NCBI GenBank assembly: GCA_036674765.1
Contig: JARVKI010000023.1
Span: forward strand, 1 to 64,000
DNA length: 64,000 nt
Direction of reading: 5' to 3'
From: Seiridium cupressi
Taxonomy: Eukaryota; Ascomycota; Sordariomycetes; Amphisphaeriales; Sporocadaceae
The translations under genes and the position numbers were made by a program. Shown in pieces: positions 44,628 through 55,561 of the stretch. Each line of letters opens with the position of its first letter. The stretch's first letter is position 1. The notes under the pieces are model-generated. The model saw only the letters and a program-made list of their open reading frames with translations. It made no database searches and was not told where the DNA came from.

Positions 44628-44813
44628 ATGTTTTCGTTTGAAATTCAAGATCAAGAATTCCGACAACTTCACAGCTAGTGCGCTTCCGACCCCCCACTCG
44701 CCTCATGACCCGATGTCTCTGTACTTTTGTTGGTGGACTTCTCATGTTGCGTCACGCGTAACAAGGTACCGACGTATGCCAATGAGAATCGACCCAGGTC
44801 TAGGATTACCTAG

Positions 44814-45611
44814 CTATCTAGGCTCGAGGCTGATCTTGGAGACAGTCTCTTGCTGAAGTCTGTGTCTCCGGTCGGTCAGGATGTGCTGTTCTACAATAAA
44901 TGAAGGATCAATAGGGTCGTGATAGGTACCATCTACGATATGCTGCACAATTCTGCCCGGATCGAGCGGGCGATGCGTGATAGCCCTCACTTGCTCAACT
45001 CCCTGGTCTTCTGACGCCATTTGGTGCCAAATGGCTCTCACTGCAGTCAGTCTATGCTCCGGATCATTTAAACCATCTGTCATCCCTTGAGCTGTGACGC
45101 TGTTGAGCTCGAACAGGGCATCCACCAGTGTATACATGTGGAGGTCGTCGGAGTGATCGATACGAATGTACTGGCTCTGGTGTTCGCAGCGCAATGTAAG
45201 CGTGAAGAGTTGTTGTATGCCCGAACCGGCGGCTGATGCACCAGTATACGTTTCCAAGAAGCCTCTGGCCTGCTGGAGGCGTCTGGTCTTCCTAGAGATT
45301 GATGCATTTCGTCGCGAGTAAGCCGAAGGCATGGATGAGCTACAATTCCGCGCGATCCAGAAATCCAGGCGGTTTCTCCCTTGTAGCCGGGTTGCGAATC
45401 GAAGCAGAAGGGGAAGCTCCACTCCAGCACTAAATAGATAAGCAGCCCCTCCCCTCCGGGGAGGAACTGGAATCCATCCTTCGTCTACACAATACTTTGA
45501 TCCCATACTAAGCATACCATCGGGGACTTGTCCCTTCAAATCTTGTTTCCCGCATGGATCAGCAACGTCCATGTTTAGGTGGTAATTGATAAGGCCAGTT
45601 TGGTGTAACAT
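44814..45611 (-). CDS. Hypothetical protein, 265 aa
   Basis: An open frame of 265 codons with an ATG start and a GC content near that of real genes. It has no recognisable domain, signal peptide or transmembrane segment. The length makes a chance frame unlikely but not impossible. The C-terminal part (GTYHDPIDPSFIVEQHILTD) and a long helical-looking middle look protein-like. The gene ends about 190 bp from the 3' end of the Sfk1-like gene on the other strand. Confidence 0.4.
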   Translation of the reverse strand: MLHQTGLINYHLNMDVADPCGKQDLKGQVPDGMLSMGSKYCVDEGWIPVPPRRGGAAYLFSAGVELPLLLRFATRLQGRNRLDFWIARNCSSSMPSAYSRRNASISRKTRRLQQARGFLETYTGASAAGSGIQQLFTLTLRCEHQSQYIRIDHSDDLHMYTLVDALFELNSVTAQGMTDGLNDPEHRLTAVRAIWHQMASEDQGVEQVRAITHRPLDPGRIVQHIVDGTYHDPIDPSFIVEQHILTDRRHRLQQETVSKISLEPR

Positions 45612-46587
45612 ACAACGAAAGCCTACTAGGTCCCTCCTTATCTTATATCAACCTCAATGGAACACTCAGTCGCAACTGGCTACGAACACATGTTTTCTAC
45701 CGACGTTGCATTTGATGGGATGGGAATTGATATGTAGGTATATATTTATGGAAGCGGATATGAACGTATTACACCAGATGGCCATTATCTGTCAATATGG
45801 ATAAGGTAATTCTGCGAAAGCAGCCCAACACAAACAAACAATGTACCTTCAGCTATGATCAGATTGCATTTATAAGCACCTTTAGTTGCATTTCTAAGCA
45901 AACACTGCAACATTCCGCTGCACGAGATCTGCGCCGATTGCAATGGTGAAAGCAGCCCGGTACGTGTCGCATAGCAATTTGCGTTTGGTCAAGAATCACC
46001 TCCGATTGGTCCGGCGCGGACGGCCCACCGAATTCGAGCAGGGTTCTTTTGTCCTAACGACATCGAGGGCGGCAGATCCGGGCAAAACTGCCCGATGTTT
46101 GCATAGCTACCCGTTATGCTTCGCGACACTCTTCACGCCTAGCAGACTGTAAACAGCCTCATGTGGGGTTCCGCTCGGCATGGATAGCTGTCGTCTTTGT
46201 CTACCTGCCTCGGACGCGGCTTACTTTCCCGGTAACTATTCATGATGCATATACCATTACATCATGCCATAATAGTGCGGCTGAGTTGAACCAGCCAGGG
46301 CCAATCGAAGTAAAGCATTAACTCATTAAGGTTCTTAGATAGTGGGCCTTATTTAACACTATACAATATGATCAAGTTATACAAACTTATTATATAACGC
46401 TAGATATAATCTCTAACAGCCAATCTCATACTGATCCTGATATAATCATCCCCTTTTGATGAGATGCCTAGTTGTATAATTTCAAAAATCTATGAATAGA
46501 CCAATCAACTGTTTACATTAGCGATTATTTCACCCATCTCAGGCAATAATCCACACCAAAAGTTATTACATAAGCAAGACACTCACC
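45612..46587. other. Intergenic, A+T-rich toward the right
   Basis: No gene supported. The part about 46330-46560 is A+T-rich and leads into the pseudogene. Confidence 0.5.
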
Positions 46588-48182
46588 ATGATACACGAAT
46601 CAACTCGGCTCCTTTTTTGGACTTTTTTGTTTCATATTCTGACAGTGGCTTCAGCGCAAGTTGCAACATTCTGTCAGCATGTTGAAAAGCAGATACCAAA
46701 CCGTATATCATACTCCTCAAGCTCGACTTATAATGAATCGATATCGACATATTTTTCTGCCCAAGAATCAGAACTGAGGCCTGAGTGTATATTTAGACCT
46801 GGAGACGCGTCTGAAGTTTCCCACTTCATCAAAAAATTAAATGCCCATAGACTTTATGGCCGTCATGACAGCTCGTCACCGCAATTTGCTATTCGCAGTG
46901 GTGGGCACACCCCATGGAGTGGCGCAGCGAACATCGAGGCTGGTGTCACAATCGACTTGCGCTCTATGAATACTTTGTCATTAAGTGAAGACAAAAAGGT
47001 AGCTTCGTTCGGCGGTGGTAGTATTTGGAGTGACCTCTATCCCCAACTCATTCCTTATAATCTCACAATTATGGGAGGAAGGGTGGCGGCTTCTTGACAG
47101 GAGGTAAGCGACGAACCTATGTTGATCTGCGCTAGCTAAACAGCCCCAGGTGGTATCTCGGTCCTAGGATGGAAGTACGGCTGGGCATGTGATAATGTTT
47201 ATGGCTATGAAGTGGTTCTTGCTAGTGGGGCGATCGTCTATGCCACGGCCAGCTCGCACAGAGATCTTTGGGTAGCATTAAAAGGTGGCTCAAACAACTT
47301 TGGTATTGTCACTCGCTTCGATGTCCCAACCTAGCCACTCGGTACCATGTGGGGTGGAGCACTCACATTCAACTACACACCATCGGTTCTGGACGCTCAG
47401 ATGAACGCATTCAGCAGCTTTATGAATCCTATGAACTTTGATGATCGAGCAGACGTCATTGCCGCGGTATTCTCTCAGAATCCCGGTAGTGTCCGCAGCG
47501 TGCTCGATGTCATGTTCTATGTCGAACCAATCATTAACCCTCTTATCTTCCGACCATTTACATCGATAGCCTCGCCAGTTTCCAACACCTTACGCCTGGG
47601 AAATATAAGCAATATCATATCGGAGCAGCTAGCGACGCTCCCAGCAGATGCAAATCGGTATGTCTCCGTCCTACGGTGTGTAATTGAGTATATTCGAGTA
47701 CCTTGTTCTGATTTCTATGCCAAAATAGTGCTTATTACTTTACATATTCCTTCAAGCACTCTGATATCACACTATATAAAGAGCTCATCCGTGTATGGGG
47801 AGATATTACCAATACGCTTGATGATATACAAGGCCTACAGATGGCCTTGATGTTTCAACCACATCCCGTTATAAACGGTACAAACTCACTAGGGCTGCGT
47901 CCTGGTGAGATAGATCTTGTTCTTGTAGTAATAACCGCTTCCTATTCGAATACGGCTGATGACTTTACGGTTTTGGGGGCATTACAAAATATACTCAAAG
48001 AAAGTGAAAATATACTTCGCAAGGCAGGAGTATTAATCGCTTATAATTATGCGTATAAAACGCAGGATCCAATTGGTAGTTATAGCGAGGAAGTTAAAGC
48101 ACAACTCCAAAGAGTGAGCAGGAAATATGACCCTAATGGTGTATTCCAGATGGGGCAGCCTGGTGGTTTCAAGCCTTTTTAA
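46588..48182 (+). pseudogene. FAD-linked oxidoreductase (BBE type), inactivated
   Basis: Starts with a signal peptide (first ~24 residues) and reads as a berberine-bridge-enzyme-like oxidase: RPGDASEV, FAIRSGGHTPWSGAA (FAD-linking His), [35 protein letters not shown], and a C-terminal NGVFQ near the end. Two introns are visible, 47104-47149 and 47658-47728. There are two lesions. Around 47081-47097 the segment expected between GGR and GGFLTGG is shortened, which shifts the frame and brings an in-frame TGA at 47095-47097. A TAG at 47332-47334 stands before PLGTMWGG. The rest of the gene is well preserved, so inactivation seems recent. Such oxidases act on alkaloids, oligosaccharides or polyketides in the secretory space. 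Confidence 0.8.
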
Positions 48183-51029
48183 AAGGCCTTTGATCTCTTA
48201 GAATTTGATATGGTCACAATGGGAGGGGGGTTAAATTGTGGTGAAAAGAGATGGGTTCACATCTGATTAGAAATACAATCTAATCCGACATTATCGTATC
48301 TGCCTACACTCGTGTTCAACGAAGGGGACAATCTCATATCTCGCATTGCTGCCCAAGCACCTGATGTGGTTTGCACTTGTCCAGCACCAAGTCCTTTCGA
48401 TATTTGTCAAAGAACACAGTTGACCTATTAGGCATAATAAATATGGTTAACTTGGTGTCTGTCCGTATATCAAACGTTACTACATGTGTTTCCAAGCAGT
48501 CCTATGCTACCCCCATCTTTTTTGTGTAATAAAGCAGTGCTTCCACCCGAATCTTATGTATTATATAGCAAGACAGCTTGCACATGGCCGCCGTGCTAAT
48601 GAAGGTTGATCTTCTTTTGGGCCAGCGAAGAAGAGATTGCACCAAAGGCATACGGCCGCCGGCCTATCTACAATCCCCGACGTCCTCAAAAGAGATAAAA
48701 TTCGCCTCGGTTTCCACAAGTGCAATGACGATTCGTCTTTGGCGGCGCACCAACTATGGGTCATGTCCATAATGACTTTCAAGTACCCTAATGTCTCAGC
48801 AGCGCATTTTGTACTGCACAGCCACGCCTGTGCCAATTTTTGCAGCGCTCCCTCCATACGTTATCCATGTCGACAACATTGAAGTTCCTGGGCACCAGGG
48901 CCTCCCTGAAGGCGGACTACTCCCACCGGTGTCGCCTGGTGCGTTTTTGTTTCTCGTAACAGAGGCAATTCCTCGTAAGAAGCAGCACCTCCCTGCATCC
49001 ACTCTAGTGTCGGCATTTTATATAATAAATTTGCAACCTTGGCTACCTCTGGTAAGAGAGCATGGCCGTAAAAGAATATTAAGAAATTCCAAATTCTATA
49101 CGTGGTATAAGAGGAGCTGGGATAGGCTCCACAAAGAGGATCTTAAAGTACTTTATCCATAATAATCAAGGGTGGATTTCGTAGCTAGTAATAGATCCTG
49201 AATCATGTCGCCGCTTTTCTGGCAGTCCCAAACATGTCCAAAACACAACCTCTTACTCATATCTTATAGTCACGAAACGGAGCAGTCGCTTCTTAGGTAC
49301 TGGAGTCTCAGACACTATATAGTAATACTAAGCGTGCCCTAGGGTATCCTACCCACGAATCCTACGAAAACGATAGAAGTAGTCTGCTAGTAACTATACT
49401 ACCTCAATCCGAGTTCTCTCCAATATAAGTGTTTTAGTTAATACGCTTCCCGTTCTATTGGGGTTGTGCTATGATACTCGTGCTCATGTAACCATAAACA
49501 ACCCTCAGCCTTTCTAAGGCACCATCAATTCTCCTTTTGATTCCAATGGTAATAACTTTCTTTGCCAGTTGAGTGCGTAAGGTGCAATAGTGCGGGTTCG
49601 AGCAACACCTTTGCTCTTGGCTCCGGGCAGACACTCTCGTTGACGTATGACACGACTCCTACCGAACAGAGCATCTGGAAGGTCATCCACACGGTACAAA
49701 GAGGCTACCCAGATCGGTTAGGCTTATTTGTATTTAGTTAACCGAGTATAAGTTCTAATATAGATCAGCATCCGATCAATAACCAATCTTCTCCGCAGCT
49801 TGTAATTTGGCACCTCCTTTTAATGCATCTTCCGCTTGTCTCTTCTGACTGACTTTACTTCCTGATTCATCCCCATCAGTCTCTATTAATGCCAGTAATT
49901 CGTCATACGCGTGAGTTACGGATAGGGTATTTTTGGGTATCGTATCAGATAATTCAGGCAATTGGGTATTATCTGTCGAAACATAATCGATTTACTCTCA
50001 TGGAAAAAGGGACTAGCCTTTGTTTTCTCGCTCCCTAAGGTATAGACGAGATCTTTTTGGTTTTATAATGTTTGTTCCTGGGCTCCGTAATACGCGCGCA
50101 TCTCATCAAGATATTTACGTAATCTTTCCACCCTACGCTGCAGCTAATAATTATCATGTCGGAGCGCCTCTACGTATGCTTGACAAGTGTGCATCAGATT
50201 TGCGCCGGTTTTCGTGTAATGAAGTCCCATTAACGCTTGCGCCTTTATAGTAAGTACCTAGGGATGAAAGTCGAAATGCAGCGGTGCTTAGCTAAGTTTG
50301 GCATGCAATCGCAACTAAAGTGGCCATATCTGCGTGTTTGGCCAAAGAGGCTAAAAGGCTGATGATAAGGGCAAGCCACAGAAGGCTCCAGACAGCTTTT
50401 CGCGGCGAGTTCGTAAGATGCCAGGGTATAGGATATTTAGAAAACGAAATAATAACTAGGGTTGCGACCCGCCGAAAGCGCCATCGGGTGGGATTTACCC
50501 TTCCCGCTTGAATCGGTCTCGAGTATCGGCTTATAATCATGATGTCCTGCATAGATGAACACAGGAAGTCGCCGAAAACCGACTCGCAGCTCATCGTCGC
50601 TACGAACAGTACTGATGAGCAAGCTTGCATCACACTGCAGATGCGAGTGCACTACCGGCATGTTAGATGTCGCGCGCTCTAGGGCGGCGCTGCTTAGCTG
50701 GGCAGCCCATTGGCTCACATTTTCTGCCTAGTGGCATCATAATAGAGGGAAAATGTGCCAGGTTGTGGCGGTGTCTGGCGGCTAGTCTAGATAGGTAGTT
50801 AAGCAACCACCATCTTCCACCCCCCCAAGAATACTGCCCGGTACCCCTTTTTTGACTGCTGTCTTTCAAGATGCTCTCGTGGCGCTCACCATTTATGGCT
50901 GCTCTAGCGCCACTGAAATCGGTGCGTGCTAATTAACGTGGAAAGTGCCCGACTCAGTGTCCTGTCCGACTCGGTGTACAAGGACGTTATGTGGTTTTTA
51001 AAATAATAATTATTGATCAAGTATCATTA
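48183..51029. other. Gene-poor region with a decayed repeat
   Basis: About 2.8 kb without a credible gene. A decayed repeat copy lies at about 49865-50178. The remaining frames are short. Confidence 0.5.
49865..50178 (-). repeat. Decayed dispersed repeat, copy 2
   Basis: Homologous to about 15875-16170 in the same orientation. On the minus strand it still gives a coiled-coil-like peptide (QRRVERLRKYLDEMRAYYGA near 50140-50080) broken by stops; the adjoining minus frame 49961-49776 (ends KLQAAEKIGY) may be its continuation. It looks less mutated than copy 1. The element class is not identified. Confidence 0.6.
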
Positions 51030-51633
51030 TTACTTTTCAGCTGTAGACGCTATAATAAGCGACTGCCTGACCTCTACTGTAAGTCCATTCTCGTCGACAA
51101 TCATGCGCGAGTTTCCTGCATAGAGACCATTTTCCAAAGACTTCAAGGCCGGATCAGCGACGGTCAGAGTTGCCCACGAGGCTTTACCGTGCCCACTTTG
51201 TTAGCTCCGTATATCGTTCTAGAGACTGACAGTTGTAGACTCACTACTGTTCCCAAACGGGACCGTGGCCATGCCTGGCTCCATACCAAATATTTTGGCC
51301 ATTGGCGGTGTAAGTTCAATCACACCTTGACTGCGGAGGTCAATCGGGAAACCCTCTGTAGTTCTTTATTGCGAGGCATTGCAGTTAGCTACTCGGGCAT
51401 TCGTCACTGTAGGGATTGAGCACCAACTTGGCTATGGCGCGAATCTCCACACGTCCATACTTGGCGTCGTGGTCGATGGTGAACCAGTCAGCGCCAAAGT
51501 TGAGTTCGGCCTTGAAGGCTGGCTCGAATCCGGGCACAGTTTCTATAGTACCACTTCCTACCTCCTTATCGCCGTATTTAATTAGTTATGTGTGCCTATT
51601 AACCTCAGAATCATAAATAGTCTGAAGTAGCAT
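51030..51633 (-). CDS. DUF3237-like protein
   Basis: Proposed exons 51633-51604, 51564-51428, 51363-51248 and 51181-51030, 144 aa, all phases consistent. The product reads TVPGFEPAFKAELNFGADWF, then KYGRVEIRAIAK, PIDLRSQGVIELTP and ATVPFGN, then ALKSLENGLYAGNSRMIVDE. This order matches fungal DUF3237 (AllH/AidA-like beta-barrel) proteins: GADW, a dial of beta strands, EFG/PFG and the final LEN-x-x-Y-x-G-x-GRF. Without splicing the frame is broken by stops, which can mislead gene finders. The first intron is only 39 nt, so the N-terminus is uncertain. Function is unknown; members recur beside fungal oxidoreductases. It lies divergently from the SDR gene and may be part of the cluster to the right. 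Confidence 0.55.
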
Positions 51634-52117
51634 ACGATGTGAACAGCTTTGGACCCGGTGTGTGTCACACCTGTTGAGTATTAGCACATGCTTGCATGGA
51701 TGGCGAATGATATCGAACCGAAAGGATTAACATTGCCCACACGGGCCTTAATAATGAAAGCAGGTTTCAGCTCAGGGAACCCTGAACGTTGTTCAGACAT
51801 TGTGTTTGCGGTTGGTCGAATAGTTAATGTTTATCAGATGAATTTTTCATCATAATCAGATGTTTTTAAACAACTTAACATAGCTTGAGTCGCTTATCGT
51901 AACAGGCCTAGTGGTGCGAATGTAATAAGACGTCGGCGAAGTCGGTGTAGTCGGGCCGCCGATGGGAAAAACGTGGAAACGGTGACCAGCATCTCGGCCC
52001 GGGCGTGTCCGAAAGCACCACCGAAGGATATAGTGTCAATCTAGCTAATAATGATTCTAGGAAACATGGCCGACATAAGGGAATGGCATGCCAGATGACG
52101 AGGTAGTCCATTGAATC
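51634..52117. promoter_or_regulatory. Divergent promoter between DUF3237-like and SDR genes
   Basis: Start codons at 51633 (minus) and 52118 (plus) point away from each other. A CGGGCCG element (51952-51958, full context TCGGGCCGC) is a one-mismatch form of the TCGGNCCGA palindrome seen in other cluster promoters. Beyond that I see no clear site. Confidence 0.4.
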
Positions 52118-52953
52118 ATGGCTTCGCTCAAAGGAAAAGTTATTGTCGTTACCGGTGCGGCATCTGGCATTGGGCGCGCCACAGCGACACTTCTGGCGGC
52201 AAATGGTGCTTTCCTTTCATTGAACGACATCAATGAGCAAGCACTGGCATCCGTGAAAGCAGAGCTCGAAGAGAAGAGACAAGCAAATGTGATAACTTCA
52301 GCTTTCGACATCCGCTCCCAGGAGGCATGTCACGCCTGGATCCGCAACACAGTGGCACACTTTGGGCAACCAATCTCAGGAGCCGCAAACGTGGCTGGTG
52401 TGGCCGGAGCGAGCGCTTTGAAGGAGAGCGGGACGGTCCGTAACATCCAAGATTCTGAGTTCGACTGGGTCTTGGATGTCAATCTGAAAGGGACTCTGAA
52501 CTGCTTACGCGCTGAACTACCCGCCATGCAAGAAGGCCACGACGGCCACGACGGTGGATCGATCGTCAACGTCGCAAGTCTGGCTGGAATCATTGGGATG
52601 CCCAACAACGTGCCGTATGTGGCCAGCAAGCATGGCATTGTTGGATTGACGCGCGTGGCGGCTAAAGAGGAGGGCCCCAGGGCTATTAGAGTCAATGCCG
52701 TATGCCCGTAAGTAAACCGTGGCGATGATCGTCATTTGCAAGCTCTTTACTGACTCGATGCTACTGCCTCAGCGGCGTAATAGACACACCAATGATAGCA
52801 GGGGCTCCAGCGCAAGGTGCTCCGGGAGCCTTAGCTCGACAAGGAAGTCCAACAGAAGTGGCAGAGGCGATTGTTTTTCTACTAAGCTCACAGAGTAGCT
52901 TTATCAACGGCACAGACATTACAATTGATGGTGGCTGGGTATGCTCAGTTTAG
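52118..52953 (+). CDS. Short-chain dehydrogenase/reductase (SDR)
   Basis: Two exons, 52118-52707 and 52773-52953, 256 aa, the length of classical SDRs. The Rossmann fold starts at once: VTGAASGIG (TGxxxGxG, residues 12-20), then an acidic LNDIN end of beta-2, which favours NAD(H), NVAG near 92-95, the catalytic Ser in the SLAG segment and the Tyr-x-x-x-Lys pair in YVASKHG. The C-terminal DGG-x-x-x signature is in the second exon. It oxidises or reduces an alcohol/ketone, presumably of the cluster product. Spacing to the next gene (P450, opposite strand) is about 0.5 kb with convergent 3' ends. Confidence 0.85.
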
Positions 52954-53466
52954 AATGGGCTCGGTCTTAAGAAAACAAATTGATTTTGAATTATTTAAGA
53001 GTCCAGATACAAGAGAGCTACTAACTACAGCTAGGCATGTATTGCATCTCGTGTACGCCGGGTGAGATCCTATGGACCCGTATTGGAAAATTCGTATGAC
53101 ATTGCGTACTGTGTCATCCGTAACTTTACCTACTGCTGTCATAGCAAGAATCGTCACCCATGACGTTACCAGCATGGTTAATATTATGACGAAAGCTACA
53201 TCCTGGATGGGATCGGTGGTTTGTGATAATCGCCAATGATACAGCCGTCGTAAACCCATTATGCCCAGTTTGAAAGCCGGCAAACACAAGACATTTGATT
53301 TCAACTTATAGCCAGCCTGTCCCGACTCAAAGGATTAAAATGAGTGTTAAACGCTTATGATGCACCAAATACAACGCTCAATAATCTTTATTGGGGCTCA
53401 TTGGATATTACAAACGAAACTCTGCCATAAATTGTATGACGAAGCTACACTGGACTGTGAACCTCG

Positions 53467-55140
53467 TTACACATTACGAGGAGTAATGACTACATCCATG
53501 TTGGACTGGAATGTGAAAAAGTGCCCTGTGACTTTCCACTCTTCACTAGGCTTTGCTAACACAAAGTTGTAGCGGGACACCAGAACAGGAATCAGCTTCA
53601 TTATCACCATCATGGCCATACCTTTCCCTTGACATGCCCGCGAGCCGGCGCCAAACTAAAATAGTAGACCAGTCAGTGCAGTCGAAGCAAAACTTTGACC
53701 AAGAAGACTCACTGATATGTTGCAGCGCCACATCTCGCGCAGACGCTCCTCGCTTGCTTCCAGCCAACGGTCAGGTCTAAAGAGATGCGCATCTTCCCCG
53801 TAGACCTGAGTGTTTGAAAGAATCACCCACGGGTTGAAACCGACTGAGGTACCTGCTGGTATGTGCCGCCCATCCAGAATCACGCCGCCAGCTGGCACTT
53901 GGCGCTCAAGAATGAGACCTGGCACCGGGTTCGTTCTCAGTGCCTCGATGATGACAGCGTTAAGGTATGGCAACTTGGCAGCTTCGGCAACTTGTGATGA
54001 ACAGTGTTGCTCGTCGATAGCGGAGCTGTCAGCCAGCTCACGTTGCAGCCTCTGCTGGACTCTGTGATTTCGCGCCAATTGGTAGATAATGGACCGCAGC
54101 GCGACAGTAATAGTGGCGTACCCGGCCTGAATGCTGGAAACCGTCACCATTACGATCTGGTCGAGGGTAAGTTTTGCCCCCGGATCCTTGACTGAAGCAT
54201 TGGCTTCTAGAAGAATCCCCAAGAGATCCGCGCTAGCCTCCGTCTGCTGCTCGCGCTCCCTCCTTTCGATTCGGGGAAGCGCGAAATTCATAATTGGATT
54301 TTGCTTCTCCAGAAAACTCATGGCGAAACGGTTACCGAGTAGGAATTTGTGCACCCATGGCGCCTGTGTGACAATAGAAAAATACTTATTCAGGATGTTG
54401 ACGGCTCCTATTGCACCCTCAAGGTCTTTCCCTGTTTCAACAAATCCCATGGCTTCTGAAAGAACTGCGACTGCCATGGCATCCATGGCATAGTGACTGA
54501 GTAACACTGCAACATCGACAGTGGCTAGACCAGTTTTATCAAGATTATCTAGCTTTCGAACCATCAGTTCTACTAGTGGCTGTAATTTGACCTCGACTTG
54601 AGGTCCGGCTGCTGATAAGTATGGCCTTCTGGCCACACGAAGGATATGTGTGTGGTAGTCTTCATCCGTCGTCGTGATGGTCGTCGGCATTGGCTTTCCT
54701 TTGTACCACGCCTCGGCAGCTGCTAGATACCGAGTCTAAACGCACAAAGTCAGGAGTTTGTTCAGAGGATATGTTTCTACGGTACTAGGCATAAATACCT
54801 TTTTGAACCCTTGTTTGACTCCGTAGATGATGGGGTATGCCGCTGGATCATTGAGGGAGATCGTGTCGGGGCCCACCCTGACGATAGGACCATGTTCACG
54901 ATGCAACGCAATCAAGCGCTTTGGCAAGTCCTCATGCCAGGCTGCTTTAACTTTCCAGAAATTACTGATCCTTGATATAGCTGGCCCAGGAACATGTGAT
55001 AGGCTGTTGGAAAAATAGGTATAAACAACATAGGTGACCAGCAGTAATGCAGCGATTGTCGTCAAAAGTTTGGCCGACCACCATTGCTCTAATTGCATCT
55101 TGCTAACTGAATGCATCACAAGCGAGCTTTCTGAGGTCAT
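53467..55140 (-). CDS. Cytochrome P450 monooxygenase
   Basis: Three exons, 55140-54799, 54735-53713 and 53655-53467, 517 aa. An N-terminal membrane anchor (about residues 25-44, TIAALLLVTYVVYTYF) is followed by the HVPGP hinge. ExxR is EALR in helix K, and the heme loop FGAGSRACQGKG with Cys463 is in the last exon, separate from the rest, so unspliced frames seem to lack it. The oxygen-activating helix I reads AGYATI, lacking the usual acidic residue before Thr. The body resembles fungal microsomal P450s of secondary metabolism. It hydroxylates or epoxidises an intermediate on the ER. It shares a promoter region with the membrane protein gene at 55562. Confidence 0.9.
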
Positions 55141-55561
55141 ACAACTGAGGTAGAGAATACTAAAGACAGATGTTGAGTATAGACTATACCTTGTGCGGAT
55201 ATATCTTTGTTAAACCGTCAGGGGGCTCTTGTCAGCCGCCAATACCCTCAATAAGGGTTTGGGGTAGTTGATTATGCGATGAATTCTAGACCCTAGCAAG
55301 GCCCAACTAGCAAGGGCTGATGTCTAGTCTTTGGCTCCATACCGACACCGTCGGTCCGAGGCGCATCTTGTCCGCTTATCCCGGGCCGGGTATGGCCGAT
55401 TTTCATTTTGGCGGTCACATTTCTGAAGAGACTACCTGCATCTGTTCCGAATCGTTTCATATACAACACTCATTCTCTATGTCATACATGTGGTTGTAGC
55501 CCATCGTTGTTGCAACACCCTCCTATACTATTACATTCATCCTATTCTATTGTGCGTTACA
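55141..55561. promoter_or_regulatory. Divergent promoter between P450 and membrane protein genes
   Basis: About 420 bp between two start codons facing away from each other. At 55341-55359 the sequence ACCGACACCGTCGGTCCGA contains ACCGAC-ACC-GTCGGT (perfect inverted arms) overlapping TCGGTCCGA (TCGG-N-CCGA). CGG triplets in inverted order are typical of Zn2Cys6 binding sites, and such a regulator is encoded at 58737. Confidence 0.5.
55351..55359. promoter_or_regulatory. Candidate Zn2Cys6 site TCGGTCCGA
   Basis: Nine-base palindrome TCGG-T-CCGA in the P450/membrane-protein promoter, overlapping an ACCGAC-N3-GTCGGT inverted repeat. The same pattern is at 62708-62716. Confidence 0.45.

Noticed and set aside
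49600..49625. tRNA-like GGGTTCGAGC box
   Set aside because: No matching acceptor stem, D-arm or anticodon stem could be folded around it. I found no convincing tRNA gene in the window.
50991..51419. 142-codon plus-strand ORF
   Set aside because: The opposite strand gives a spliced DUF3237-like product with conserved motifs, so the plus frame is most likely a shadow.
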